Below are positions 42,582-51,140 of a DNA stretch of 64,000 nt, piece after piece. How positions within the stretch are numbered: position 1 is the stretch's first letter; every line of letters starts with the position of its first letter. A model generated the notes under the pieces. That model made no database searches. It worked only from the letters and a program-made list of their open reading frames with translations, and was not told where the DNA came from. The position numbers and the translations under genes were made by a program. Where the stretch lies: positions 3,472,001 to 3,536,000 of the forward strand of contig NZ_JAGTUT010000001.1 of the NCBI RefSeq assembly GCF_025685605.1, given 5' to 3'. Origin of the DNA: Granulicella arctica (GTDB lineage Bacteria; Acidobacteriota; Terriglobia; Terriglobales; Acidobacteriaceae).

Positions 42582-44372
42582 ATGTTGAAGGATCTGCGTT
42601 TGGCCCGCTTTGTGGCGATAGGGATAACTGTCGGAAGCTGCTCACATTTGTCATACCCAGGACAAGCGCAGACTGCTCCCCCACCAAGTACCTTCCCTAT
42701 ACCTCTCCAGACGAACGTACCTCGCTTGGAAGTCAGGCAGCAGATGAGCATGGATCGAGACCTGCTCGAAGTCACGGTTCCTCAGTTGCATGCTCTATAC
42801 GCGAAGCACCGCTACACAGTAGAACAAGTCACGCGGTGGAACCTGGATCGAATCGCGCGATACAACGGCATATACCGATCGGTGCAAACCGTCGATGTCG
42901 AAGGTGCGCTCGCGACGGCACGTCAGGAGGACGCGGACAAGGAAGAAAGACACGCAGCACTGTGGGGTGTCCCCATGGTCATTAAGGCGAACACAGCTGT
43001 CAAAGGCATGCCGGATACGGATGGCTGGGAAGGATTCGCAATTCCTGGCCACGCGTTCATCGCGCCGAAAGATGCAACCGTCGTAAGTCGCCTCCGAGCT
43101 GCGGGCGCTGTCATTGTCGGGATAACGAATATGCCGGACTTTGCCGCAAGTGATACGAACCGTTCCACAGCCTTTGGACGCACCGGTAACGCATACGATG
43201 TCAGGTTCTCACCCGGTGGTTCGTCGGGCGGCACCGTCACCGCCATTACGTCGAACGAGGCGGTATTGGGCACAGGCACTGACACGGGAAACAGCATACG
43301 TATGGTCGCCGGGACCAGTGCCGTCGTCGGTCTGTTTCCAACGCGCGGCCTGGTCTCCATCGCAGGCATCGCGCCATTGGACTGGTTGCTGGACAACACG
43401 GGTCCGATCGCACGCGACGTGACGGATGCAGCCATTGCGCTTGATGTCATGGCTGGCGAAGATGTGCAGGACTTCAAAACGGCTGGATCTGCCGCGAAGG
43501 CGCAGGCTGGTCCGTATACGAAGTACCTGAAGGCAGATGCGCTGAAGGGAAAGCGCTTCGGTATACCGGCGTTCATCTTTCAAAGTAAGGGAACTCCGTT
43601 GCAACCCGAGACGAGAGCGATGCTGCTGCTCACGATCGACTTGGTGCGCAAGGCAGGTGCCGAGGTAGTAATCGAAGAGGACCTACTCCCGCTATCGTTT
43701 CTCGAGGCCGAAAAGAAGGTCAACACTGGACTGTACCGGCGGGATGGCGCAATGCAATGGTTGCAAAGCTTCGGACCCGAGGAATACAAAGATGACGTGC
43801 AGTACAAGAAAGCCACCGGTCGTAGTTTGCCACCGGTCTTCACGGGGGTGAGTGGGTCCCTTGATGATCTGGTTGAAACTGCGAGTACACCACCTTCGAG
43901 CACTGCGTGCATGCCTCCCGACAGCGCGTGCGTCGCATCTGACCGCTCCCACAAGCAGCCAGCGCAGGCTGTTTTGAAGGAAGATCCGAGCGCCCGGCAG
44001 AACTACTTCGGCCCCAGGGATGCAATGCTGCAACAGTATGTCGACGCACTGGACCGTTTCCACCTTGACGGCCTGCTCTATCCTACGGCGCAGATGCCGC
44101 CACCGGATGAGACCATGCCGCAGGAAGGCAAACTCTCCGGTGGTCCCCACTCAGAGACTGCGTGGGTCAATAAGATCGGTGTGCCGGCAATCGCTCTGCC
44201 TGCCGGATATTACCCGAACGGATTACCGTTCGGGCTTGAGATGAGCGCACGTCCATGGCACGATGGTGACCTGCTGGGATGGGCTTACGGCTTCGAACAA
44301 GCGACCAGGCTTAGACGTCCGCCTGTGCTGGTCGAAGGTGGTCTGACTACTGCTGGACCATACAGGCAGTGA
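42582..44372 (+). CDS. Secreted amidase (amidase signature family)
   Basis: This 596-residue protein begins with a hydrophobic segment and a Cys (GITVGSCSHLSYPGQAQ), so it may be a lipoprotein or a secreted protein. The amidase signature triad is present: Lys in VPMVIKANT, the cis-Ser in FSPGGSSGGTV, and the nucleophilic Ser in GTDTGNSIRMVAG (with Asn where the family usually has Gly). The C-terminal PAIALPAGYYPNGLPFGLEM is typical. It is similar in layout to GatA and to large extracellular amidases. The substrate is unknown. It follows the SRAP pseudogene and has no operon partner. Confidence 0.9.
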   Translation: MLKDLRLARFVAIGITVGSCSHLSYPGQAQTAPPPSTFPIPLQTNVPRLEVRQQMSMDRDLLEVTVPQLHALYAKHRYTVEQVTRWNLDRIARYNGIYRSVQTVDVEGALATARQEDADKEERHAALWGVPMVIKANTAVKGMPDTDGWEGFAIPGHAFIAPKDATVVSRLRAAGAVIVGITNMPDFAASDTNRSTAFGRTGNAYDVRFSPGGSSGGTVTAITSNEAVLGTGTDTGNSIRMVAGTSAVVGLFPTRGLVSIAGIAPLDWLLDNTGPIARDVTDAAIALDVMAGEDVQDFKTAGSAAKAQAGPYTKYLKADALKGKRFGIPAFIFQSKGTPLQPETRAMLLLTIDLVRKAGAEVVIEEDLLPLSFLEAEKKVNTGLYRRDGAMQWLQSFGPEEYKDDVQYKKATGRSLPPVFTGVSGSLDDLVETASTPPSSTACMPPDSACVASDRSHKQPAQAVLKEDPSARQNYFGPRDAMLQQYVDALDRFHLDGLLYPTAQMPPPDETMPQEGKLSGGPHSETAWVNKIGVPAIALPAGYYPNGLPFGLEMSARPWHDGDLLGWAYGFEQATRLRRPPVLVEGGLTTAGPYRQ

Positions 44373-44398
44373 GCAATGCTCTACAGCTAACGTAGACC

Positions 44399-44422
44399 GA
44401 ACAGGGCTGCACGCCCCCGTTC
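44399..44422 (+). terminator. Terminator-like hairpin after the amidase gene
   Basis: GAACAGGG (44399-44406) pairs with CCCCGTTC (44415-44422) with one mismatch around an 8-base loop, followed by TTGATGG. It lies 27 bases after the amidase stop. Confidence 0.35.
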
Positions 44423-44594
44423 TTGATGGTTGGCCTCTCGCCTGCCTTTACCTGTAACGCCGTAGTGTACTCCGTCAAGCCTTCCTCAAGCGAAGCCAGT
44501 GGTCACCACGGCGGTCCTGGATTTTGAACTGCCCTGAGCCAATTCGAGTTTGTGCATAGATACGCTGTGCCATCGAACGGAATGCAGGAGAGGT

Positions 44595-46010
44595 TTATTC
44601 GTGCACATGAAGAGCAATCAATCGTGCTGGTTTGGCGCTCTCGCTAATCGCCCCGACAGTGTCGCTCTCCAGCAGCATCTCAAAGTGCGGCAGCGATCCA
44701 TTGGGCTTTCGAATTTTGTTGAGAAGCGGCAGCAGTCGGTCGTCATCCATCGCCAGGTCGGCAGCAGCCTCTGTGCCCGGCATCGACAGACCTTCCAGAA
44801 TAAGTACGTTTCCGGTTCCACTGAGATTTGGCAGAAACGCGAGGACGGCATAGGCCTTCGTCCGCGTTGCAGGGCTGTACGAGTTGTACTCCTGCGACTC
44901 CCCAGGTCGAGGCTGCTTGTTAACAAACGTAGAGTGTCGCTCCGGATTATCGATGCTGAACACGAAATCCATGCTCGGCTCAAACAACTCGACCCATGGA
45001 ACAGCCTCCTGTGCCCCGATGATAATCAGGTTGCTCGACTTGAAGTCCTCCAGGCGCATGTCGCGGGCGTAGTGCACCAGCGTCCGTTCAGGCAGAGCCT
45101 CAGGCAATCGGAGCAAATGTGCCAATGTCATAGCATCCACCATCGAGGTATATCTACGGCCGGCCAGAAATTCTGCAAAGTGCGGTTCGACCTGCTCCAC
45201 AAACGGTAGCTGCTTGCTCAGATCGTGGCTCAAATAGTCATGCAGGCTGACGTAACGCCTCGTCGTCGCATGAAACAGAACCATTCCTGAATCACCGAGG
45301 ACGATGCGGGTAGGCTGATCGTCGGTAAAGAGCCTGCCCCATAACGGATGATGTCGACTGACAAGAAAATGGGAACGCAGATGGAATCCGAACGCAATGC
45401 TCAGAATAATAAGCAGCAGCGCCAACACCGCGATCACGAAGCGATGACGCCACACCGTTACGGGAGTGGTCTTCAGTGCTGTTGTTAAGGCGGAGGGCCC
45501 CGGCTCTGCAAGACCTTCGATGTAAGTACTCCCTGGACCTTCCGCAGGAGCTTCGGTTTCCGTTTCACTCAACGCAGCCACGAAGAAAGCGACTGGGTGG
45601 TCCTCAGGCGGAGAGCCTGCGGGAACCGCCAGAAAGATTGGCACATAGCCACCGCGGGGCACGATGAGGTGAAGTGGCTCATGCCGTCCCGCCCGTTGAA
45701 AATACTGTTCAAGCCGGCGTCGCAGGCGTAGCGCATGGGACCGTACGATCGTATCGGCGGCAGTATCGTAGTCGGGCGCACGTCCGAATACCTCAACCCC
45801 AACGTGCTGCTCGCTCAGGATTCGGCTGCGCCCTTCGAAGCTCACCTTACATATATAGAGAAGAAACTTGGAGAGCTGCGGCGAACGGATAAAGTCCGGA
45901 CTGGCAAGTATGCGCGTTACCAGCGCTCGTGCGGCGTTATCCTTATCGTCCACCGGACCATCAGGCTCCATCGCCATGTCATCGACGGATGCACGTGTAC
46001 TCAACTTCAT
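44595..46010 (-). CDS. Membrane-anchored winged-helix transcriptional regulator
   Basis: This 471-residue protein has an N-terminal winged-helix DNA-binding domain (about residues 20-125; LVTRILASPDFIRSPQLSKFLLYICKVSFEGR ... LRRRLEQYF ... LHLIVPRGGYVPIF). One transmembrane helix follows (FVIAVLALLLIILSIAFGF, about residues 200-218), then a C-terminal periplasmic domain of about 240 residues. This is the acidobacterial type often found divergent from Oar-like TonB-dependent receptors, and such a receptor starts 258 bases away on the other strand. The periplasmic domain may sense the receptor's substrate. Function is inferred from layout and context. Confidence 0.85.
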   Translation of the reverse strand: MKLSTRASVDDMAMEPDGPVDDKDNAARALVTRILASPDFIRSPQLSKFLLYICKVSFEGRSRILSEQHVGVEVFGRAPDYDTAADTIVRSHALRLRRRLEQYFQRAGRHEPLHLIVPRGGYVPIFLAVPAGSPPEDHPVAFFVAALSETETEAPAEGPGSTYIEGLAEPGPSALTTALKTTPVTVWRHRFVIAVLALLLIILSIAFGFHLRSHFLVSRHHPLWGRLFTDDQPTRIVLGDSGMVLFHATTRRYVSLHDYLSHDLSKQLPFVEQVEPHFAEFLAGRRYTSMVDAMTLAHLLRLPEALPERTLVHYARDMRLEDFKSSNLIIIGAQEAVPWVELFEPSMDFVFSIDNPERHSTFVNKQPRPGESQEYNSYSPATRTKAYAVLAFLPNLSGTGNVLILEGLSMPGTEAAADLAMDDDRLLPLLNKIRKPNGSLPHFEMLLESDTVGAISESAKPARLIALHVHE

Positions 46011-46268
46011 GTCCTCATGTGTTCAGCTTTACTCTAGCGGTCCTATCGTTACGTAACGATGAATCACCTCGTTTCACCTCAGCAAATCCAGCTCTTCGAC
46101 ATGCCCTCCGCTCCTTTACTTGCTTCGCGCCCAATGAACATTCCAGGAATCACCGTGAAATCACTGAAGTTCCATAAACACCTTCCACTACGTTCAGCAA
46201 GGCGAATAGCAACTGCTTCGCCATTCCCAAGAACAAGTGGCGCTCGTTGACGAGCAGAGGATAGATCA

Positions 46269-49200
46269 ATGAATCAGAAATTTTTCGGGTGGCTTCACCT
46301 TGCGAGCCTTCTCATCCTGGTGACACTTTGTCGCCTCGGCATAGGCCAGGATACCGGCGCAAACCTTCTAGGCGTCGTTCACGATGCTGCAGGCGCGACG
46401 GTCAGTGAGGCGACTGTCGTTGCGACCAGTGCCGCGACGAATGCACACGTCACAGCAACCTCGAACCTAAAAGGGGAGTACTCCCTCCTGAACCTGACGC
46501 CCGGCACCTACTCCTTGAACGTACAGGCTGCAGGCTTCCAGAGCTACAGCCAGACCGGCATCCGGCTCGACCTCGGCCAACACGCCAGTCAGGATGTGAC
46601 GCTCAGCGTGGGCCAGATCCAGCAGGCAGTCACTGTCAACGCCGATGTCTCGGGCGTCGATACGGTCTCGTCCGTCGTCAGTGATGAAGTGAATGGAACC
46701 TCGATCCGAAGCCTGCCGCTCAACAGTCGCAACCCCTACGACCTTCTCGTGCTCGCCCCCGGCTTCTCCGGCTCCATCGGCAACGACTACAACGCCGTCA
46801 GCTACTCGGTGAACGGCGGCCGGCAGGGCTACACGGATACCCTCGTCGACGGCACACCCGCAGGCTTCCCCACCGTCAACGGCAACGCCGGCATTGGTAT
46901 CTTCCCGTCCGTCGACGCCATCGGCGAGTTCCGCCTCCTCGCACAGAACTATCCCGCCGAGTTCGGGCGCAGTCTGGACGGCATCCTCAATGTCGTCTTC
47001 AAGTCAGGCACCAACCAGTTCCACGGAACCGCCTTCGAATTTATTCGCAACAACGATCTCGATGCGAACAATTACTTCGCCAAGCTCCATGGAACACCGC
47101 TCCCGCCCTTCCGCCGCAATCAATTTGGCGGCATCCTCACCGGACCCATCGTGAAGGATCGCACGTTCTTCCTCATCTCGACGGAACTCCTGCGTGAGAA
47201 CGACTTCGCCTCGCTTACGACCACCGTTCCAACGCTGGCGCAGCGTAACGGAGACTTTTCCCAGACTCTCGGCGCCAACGGTTCGCTCATCACCATCTAC
47301 AACCCCTTCTCGACCCGTCCCAATCCTAATGGCTCCGGCTTCATCCGCGACGCCTTCGCAGGCAATAAGGTTCCCGCCTCGATGATGAGCAACGTCGCCA
47401 AAAATGCACTCGGTTTCTACCCCCTGCCGAACATCGCCGGCAATTCCATCACCAACGCGAACAACTACTTCGCAACCGGAAGCACCATCAACCAGACCAC
47501 TGCGTGGGACGTACGCGTCGATCACACCCTAAGCGACAAGCAGAAGATCTTTGCCCGCTATTCCAATCGTTACTTTGACAGCAACCCGCAGCCCCTCTTC
47601 CCCAAGGCTGACGCCGTCGCAGAAGGTCTGATCAATGGGGAAGACTTCAGCCGCGGCCTCACCTTCGGCTACACCGCAACACCCAACTCCCGCACCATCG
47701 TCGACGTCCGCCTTGGATTCGCCCGTACCCTCTACAACTACTTCAACGACAGCCTCAACTTCCAGGACAGCGCCCTCGGACTGCCCGGCACCCTCGACGC
47801 CGCTGGCGGCACAGCCCTCTTCCCCGTCATCTCACCGGCAGGGTATGTGGGCCTCGGCAACAATGGCAATCGGCATAACGCTTTCATGACCTACAGCCTT
47901 CTCTCTTCCGTGACCCTCGTTCGCGGGCCGCACACGATCAAGGCAGGCTTCGATGGTCGCCTCATCCGCGTCAATGATCATGAAAGTGCCGACAGCTCCG
48001 GCAACTTCTCCTTCGGCACCAACTTCACCCAGGGTCCGAACCCCAACGCCGCCAGCGCCAACACCGGCAACGGACTTGCGTCGCTGCTCCTCGGCACCGG
48101 CACCGGCGACCTCATCCAGGCGTACAAGGATGATGCCTCGCAAAGCTACTACTTCGCTGGCTACGCACAGGACGATTGGCGCGTCAGCCCCAAGCTGACC
48201 CTCAACCTCGGTCTTCGGTACGATATCGACACCCCGCGCACCGAGCGCTTTAACCGAACCAACTACTTCAATCCGTCCATTGCCTCTCCGCTGTCCTCCG
48301 TCGTTCCCGGCCTTCAGGGCGGTCTGGTCTTCGTCGGAGTCAACGGCAACAGCCGCCACCAGTACCACATCGACGCCAACAACTTCGCCCCTCGTGTCGG
48401 CTTCGCCTATGCGGCGGAGAAGACCACCGTCATTCATGGTGGCGCAGCCATCGTCTACGGCCCTTCGGCTCAAGCCGCCGCCGGAACCGTCGGACCGTAT
48501 GGCTTCCGCGTCCAGAACACTTGGGTCAGCACGCTGGACGGCATCACCCCCTTCAACACTCTCGATAATCCCTTTCCGCAGGGTTTTCAGACTCCGCCCG
48601 GAGCCTCGCAAGGACTTCTCACCGGTGTAGGAGGCCAGATCGAGGGAGCCATCCAGAACACGCCCACCCCGTACACCATCCAGATGAACCTCGACGTGCA
48701 GCAGACGTTGCCTTACGACACGATCGTAGACATCGCCTATGTCGGTAATCGCGGACGCAAGCAGCAGCAGAGCAGGGAAGGCGGTATTGACTTCGACCAA
48801 GTTCCTACCTCCGATCTCTCTCTCGGTTCACACCTCAACGATAGCGTCGCCAACCCATACTTCGGTTCCATCACGACTGGTGCCCTGGCTGCCGCTACAA
48901 CATCACGAGGACAACTGCTTCGGCGCTACTCGCAGTTCACCAGTGTTCTTCCACTCTTCCTCTCCGGCGGCGACGATCAGTACGACGGTCTGCAACTTCG
49001 TCTCAGCAAGCGCTTCGAGTCCGGCCTGCAACTCCAGGGCTCCTACGTCTGGGCGAAGAACTTCGACAATGGCACCAATCACCAGGACAGCTTCCGTCCG
49101 CTCGCCGACTACGCCGTCAGCTCACAGGACATCCACCAGCGCTTCATCATGAGCTACATCTATCAGCTTCCCTTCGGACGAGGTAAAAAGTTCGGCGGCA

Positions 49201-49685
49201 GCATGAACGGCTGGGAAGACCTCCTCGCCGGTGGTTGGCAGGTCAACGGCATCACCACCCTCCAGGGCGGCACACCGCTCCAGATCTCTGCCAGCAACTC
49301 GCTCTCGGGCTTCGGCTTCCAGACCCTCTATGCCAACACGAACGGTCTCAACCCAAGGCTTACCGGCGACATCCACCAGCGTCTCAGCAAGTACTTCAAC
49401 ATCGCCGATTTCAGCCAGCCCGCACCCTTCACCCTCGGCAACGGACCGGCCTACTACAACACCGTTCGCAACCCCGGCCTCAACAGTACCGACCTATCGC
49501 TCCTCAAGGAGATGCATCCTGTGGAGAGGCTACGGGTACAGTTTCGTACAGAGCTCTTCAACGCCTTCAATCACGTTCAGTTCGGCTCACCAGATACCGG
49601 CGTCACGGATGCCTCGTTCGGACAGATCACCACGCAGAGTAACTCACCCCGTCAGCTTCAATTTGGCCTGAAGCTGCTGTTCTAA
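46269..49685 (+). CDS. TonB-dependent receptor with N-terminal carboxypeptidase-regulatory domain (Oar-like)
   Basis: This 1138-residue protein has a signal peptide (MNQKFFGWLHLASLLILVTL). The carboxypeptidase-regulatory domain covers about residues 30-115 (NLLGVVHDAAGATVSEATV ... PGTYSLNVQAAGF). A plug domain contains SLPLNSRNPYDLLVLAPGF and YSVNGGRQGYTDTLVDG. A very large beta-barrel ends in FGLKLLF with the terminal Phe used for outer-membrane insertion. It has the usual length of Oar-like receptors, thought to bind large polymers. It is divergent from a transmembrane winged-helix regulator and is followed by a secreted pyrophosphatase-type enzyme. No ExbB/TonB genes are in the window. Confidence 0.93.
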   Translation: MNQKFFGWLHLASLLILVTLCRLGIGQDTGANLLGVVHDAAGATVSEATVVATSAATNAHVTATSNLKGEYSLLNLTPGTYSLNVQAAGFQSYSQTGIRLDLGQHASQDVTLSVGQIQQAVTVNADVSGVDTVSSVVSDEVNGTSIRSLPLNSRNPYDLLVLAPGFSGSIGNDYNAVSYSVNGGRQGYTDTLVDGTPAGFPTVNGNAGIGIFPSVDAIGEFRLLAQNYPAEFGRSLDGILNVVFKSGTNQFHGTAFEFIRNNDLDANNYFAKLHGTPLPPFRRNQFGGILTGPIVKDRTFFLISTELLRENDFASLTTTVPTLAQRNGDFSQTLGANGSLITIYNPFSTRPNPNGSGFIRDAFAGNKVPASMMSNVAKNALGFYPLPNIAGNSITNANNYFATGSTINQTTAWDVRVDHTLSDKQKIFARYSNRYFDSNPQPLFPKADAVAEGLINGEDFSRGLTFGYTATPNSRTIVDVRLGFARTLYNYFNDSLNFQDSALGLPGTLDAAGGTALFPVISPAGYVGLGNNGNRHNAFMTYSLLSSVTLVRGPHTIKAGFDGRLIRVNDHESADSSGNFSFGTNFTQGPNPNAASANTGNGLASLLLGTGTGDLIQAYKDDASQSYYFAGYAQDDWRVSPKLTLNLGLRYDIDTPRTERFNRTNYFNPSIASPLSSVVPGLQGGLVFVGVNGNSRHQYHIDANNFAPRVGFAYAAEKTTVIHGGAAIVYGPSAQAAAGTVGPYGFRVQNTWVSTLDGITPFNTLDNPFPQGFQTPPGASQGLLTGVGGQIEGAIQNTPTPYTIQMNLDVQQTLPYDTIVDIAYVGNRGRKQQQSREGGIDFDQVPTSDLSLGSHLNDSVANPYFGSITTGALAAATTSRGQLLRRYSQFTSVLPLFLSGGDDQYDGLQLRLSKRFESGLQLQGSYVWAKNFDNGTNHQDSFRPLADYAVSSQDIHQRFIMSYIYQLPFGRGKKFGGSMNGWEDLLAGGWQVNGITTLQGGTPLQISASNSLSGFGFQTLYANTNGLNPRLTGDIHQRLSKYFNIADFSQPAPFTLGNGPAYYNTVRNPGLNSTDLSLLKEMHPVERLRVQFRTELFNAFNHVQFGSPDTGVTDASFGQITTQSNSPRQLQFGLKLLF

Positions 49686-49693
49686 ACTCCACC

Positions 49694-49720
49694 GGGAGGC
49701 GGGCTCCCCGCTCGTCTCCC
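49694..49720 (+). terminator. Hairpin between the receptor and phosphodiesterase genes
   Basis: GGGAG (49694-49698) and CTCCC (49716-49720) enclose a second pair, CGGG/CCCG, giving a GC-rich stem right after the receptor stop. There is no T tract, so termination is uncertain and partial read-through is possible. Confidence 0.35.
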
Positions 49721-49777
49721 TCACACAAGCAACGGCTCTATCATTCTGCAACGAAGTTTTTCTAAGGACACGAAGCC

Positions 49778-51130
49778 TTGATCCGACCACTGGCACTCTC
49801 CGCCCTTCTTCTCATCGGCACCGCAGGCAACACCATCGCACAGAAAACGCCGGACGCAGCGCATCAGCCCATCGTCGTCCTCATCACAATCGACGGCTTC
49901 CCAGCGCGAGCTTTGCTGGACCCGCGCCTTCCCATGCCGACACTCCGCAAACTGGCCGCCGATGGAGTTGCCGCTACCGCAATGCGGCCCATCAACCCGA
50001 CCGTCACCTGGCCGAACCACACCGCCCTGATCACCGGCGTCAACGCCAGCCAGCACTTCGTCATGGCAAACGGTCGCATCGAGTTCCCCTCCGACGGCGG
50101 CGCGCCCGCCGTCAAGCCATGGGTCGATAAGGCTAAGCTCGTTCACGCCCGCACCCTGTACGACGCAGCCGCGGAAAAAGGTATGACGACCGGTCAGGTC
50201 GACTGGGTCGCCATCTACGGAGCCAAGGGCGTCAACTGGCAGTTTGGCGAGAAGCCCGACATCCGCGATGCCATCCCGCAGGAACTGATCGCAAGCAACA
50301 TCCTCACCCGCGACGAGGTCGAGCACTTCGGTGAGAAGAGCACCCCGGCGTGGCGTGACGAGGTCTGGACCGATGCCGCCGTCGACATCCTCGAGAAGCA
50401 CACCCCCAACCTCCTCCTCTTCCACCTGCTCGAGACCGACTCCATTCAGCATCAGTACGGTCCACTCACACCCGCAGCCTACGCGGCCTATGCCTACGCG
50501 GATCATTGCCTCCAGCGCATCGTGGACGCCGCTCGTACTGCCGGCATTCTCGACCGCACTACCTTCATCATCGCCTCCGACCACGGCTTCACCACCGTAA
50601 CCCATTCCATCAGCCCCAACGCCGCTCTACTCGAGCAGGGCCTGCTCACGAAGCAGGGCGATAAAGTCGCTGGACAGGTCTGGGTCAAAGCAGAAGGAGG
50701 TGCAGCCGAGCTCTTCATCCGCGACCCCAGCAAGCGTGCCGAACTCATCCCCAGGCTCAAGGCCTACTTCGCCGCTCTTCCCGGAGTCGCCACCGTCTAC
50801 ACCAACGACGAGGCTCGCGCCATCGGCATACCCGCCGACACTGACACCGACCAGGCACCCCAGCTCTACCTCGCAGCCGCCCCGGACTACGCCTTCACCG
50901 ATGACACCAACAGTCCGATTACGAAGCCTGTCTCGCCCCGCGGTCAGCACGGCTACATCAACACCATGCCCGACATGCAGGCTCTCTTCGTCGCCTCTGG
51001 AGCAGCGATCAAATCGGGCGTCGTCCTCGGCGACATCACCAACCTGCAAGTCGCGCCTACAATCGCAAAGATCCTCGGCCTGCAGCTTCCGGATGCCAGG
51101 CAAGTGGCGCTTGACCAAATATTGCGCTAA
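49778..51130 (+). CDS. Secreted nucleotide pyrophosphatase/phosphodiesterase (alkaline phosphatase superfamily)
   Basis: This 450-residue protein starts at a TTG (49778), followed by a signal peptide (LALSALLLIGTAGNTIAQ). The two-metal site is visible: VVLITIDGFPARAL (Asp ligand), NPTVTWPNHTALITGV with the Thr nucleophile, FHLLETDSIQHQYG, and IIASDHGFTTVTHS (Asp and His ligands). These are the motifs of type I phosphodiesterase/NPP enzymes. It would act in the periplasm or at the surface on phosphodiesters, and it is placed 92 bases after the TonB-dependent receptor in the same direction, so the pair may release and import a common product. Confidence 0.9.
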   Translation: MIRPLALSALLLIGTAGNTIAQKTPDAAHQPIVVLITIDGFPARALLDPRLPMPTLRKLAADGVAATAMRPINPTVTWPNHTALITGVNASQHFVMANGRIEFPSDGGAPAVKPWVDKAKLVHARTLYDAAAEKGMTTGQVDWVAIYGAKGVNWQFGEKPDIRDAIPQELIASNILTRDEVEHFGEKSTPAWRDEVWTDAAVDILEKHTPNLLLFHLLETDSIQHQYGPLTPAAYAAYAYADHCLQRIVDAARTAGILDRTTFIIASDHGFTTVTHSISPNAALLEQGLLTKQGDKVAGQVWVKAEGGAAELFIRDPSKRAELIPRLKAYFAALPGVATVYTNDEARAIGIPADTDTDQAPQLYLAAAPDYAFTDDTNSPITKPVSPRGQHGYINTMPDMQALFVASGAAIKSGVVLGDITNLQVAPTIAKILGLQLPDARQVALDQILR

Positions 51131-51140
51131 ATCAGAATCA

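Noticed and set aside
47832..48800. Open frame of 322 codons on the minus strand
   Set aside because: It is antisense to the second TonB-dependent receptor and has Gly/Val/Arg-rich shadow composition.
49721..50605. Open frame of 294 codons on the minus strand
   Set aside because: It is antisense to the secreted phosphodiesterase, which has clear motifs; the antisense product is Gly/Val-rich without a family.
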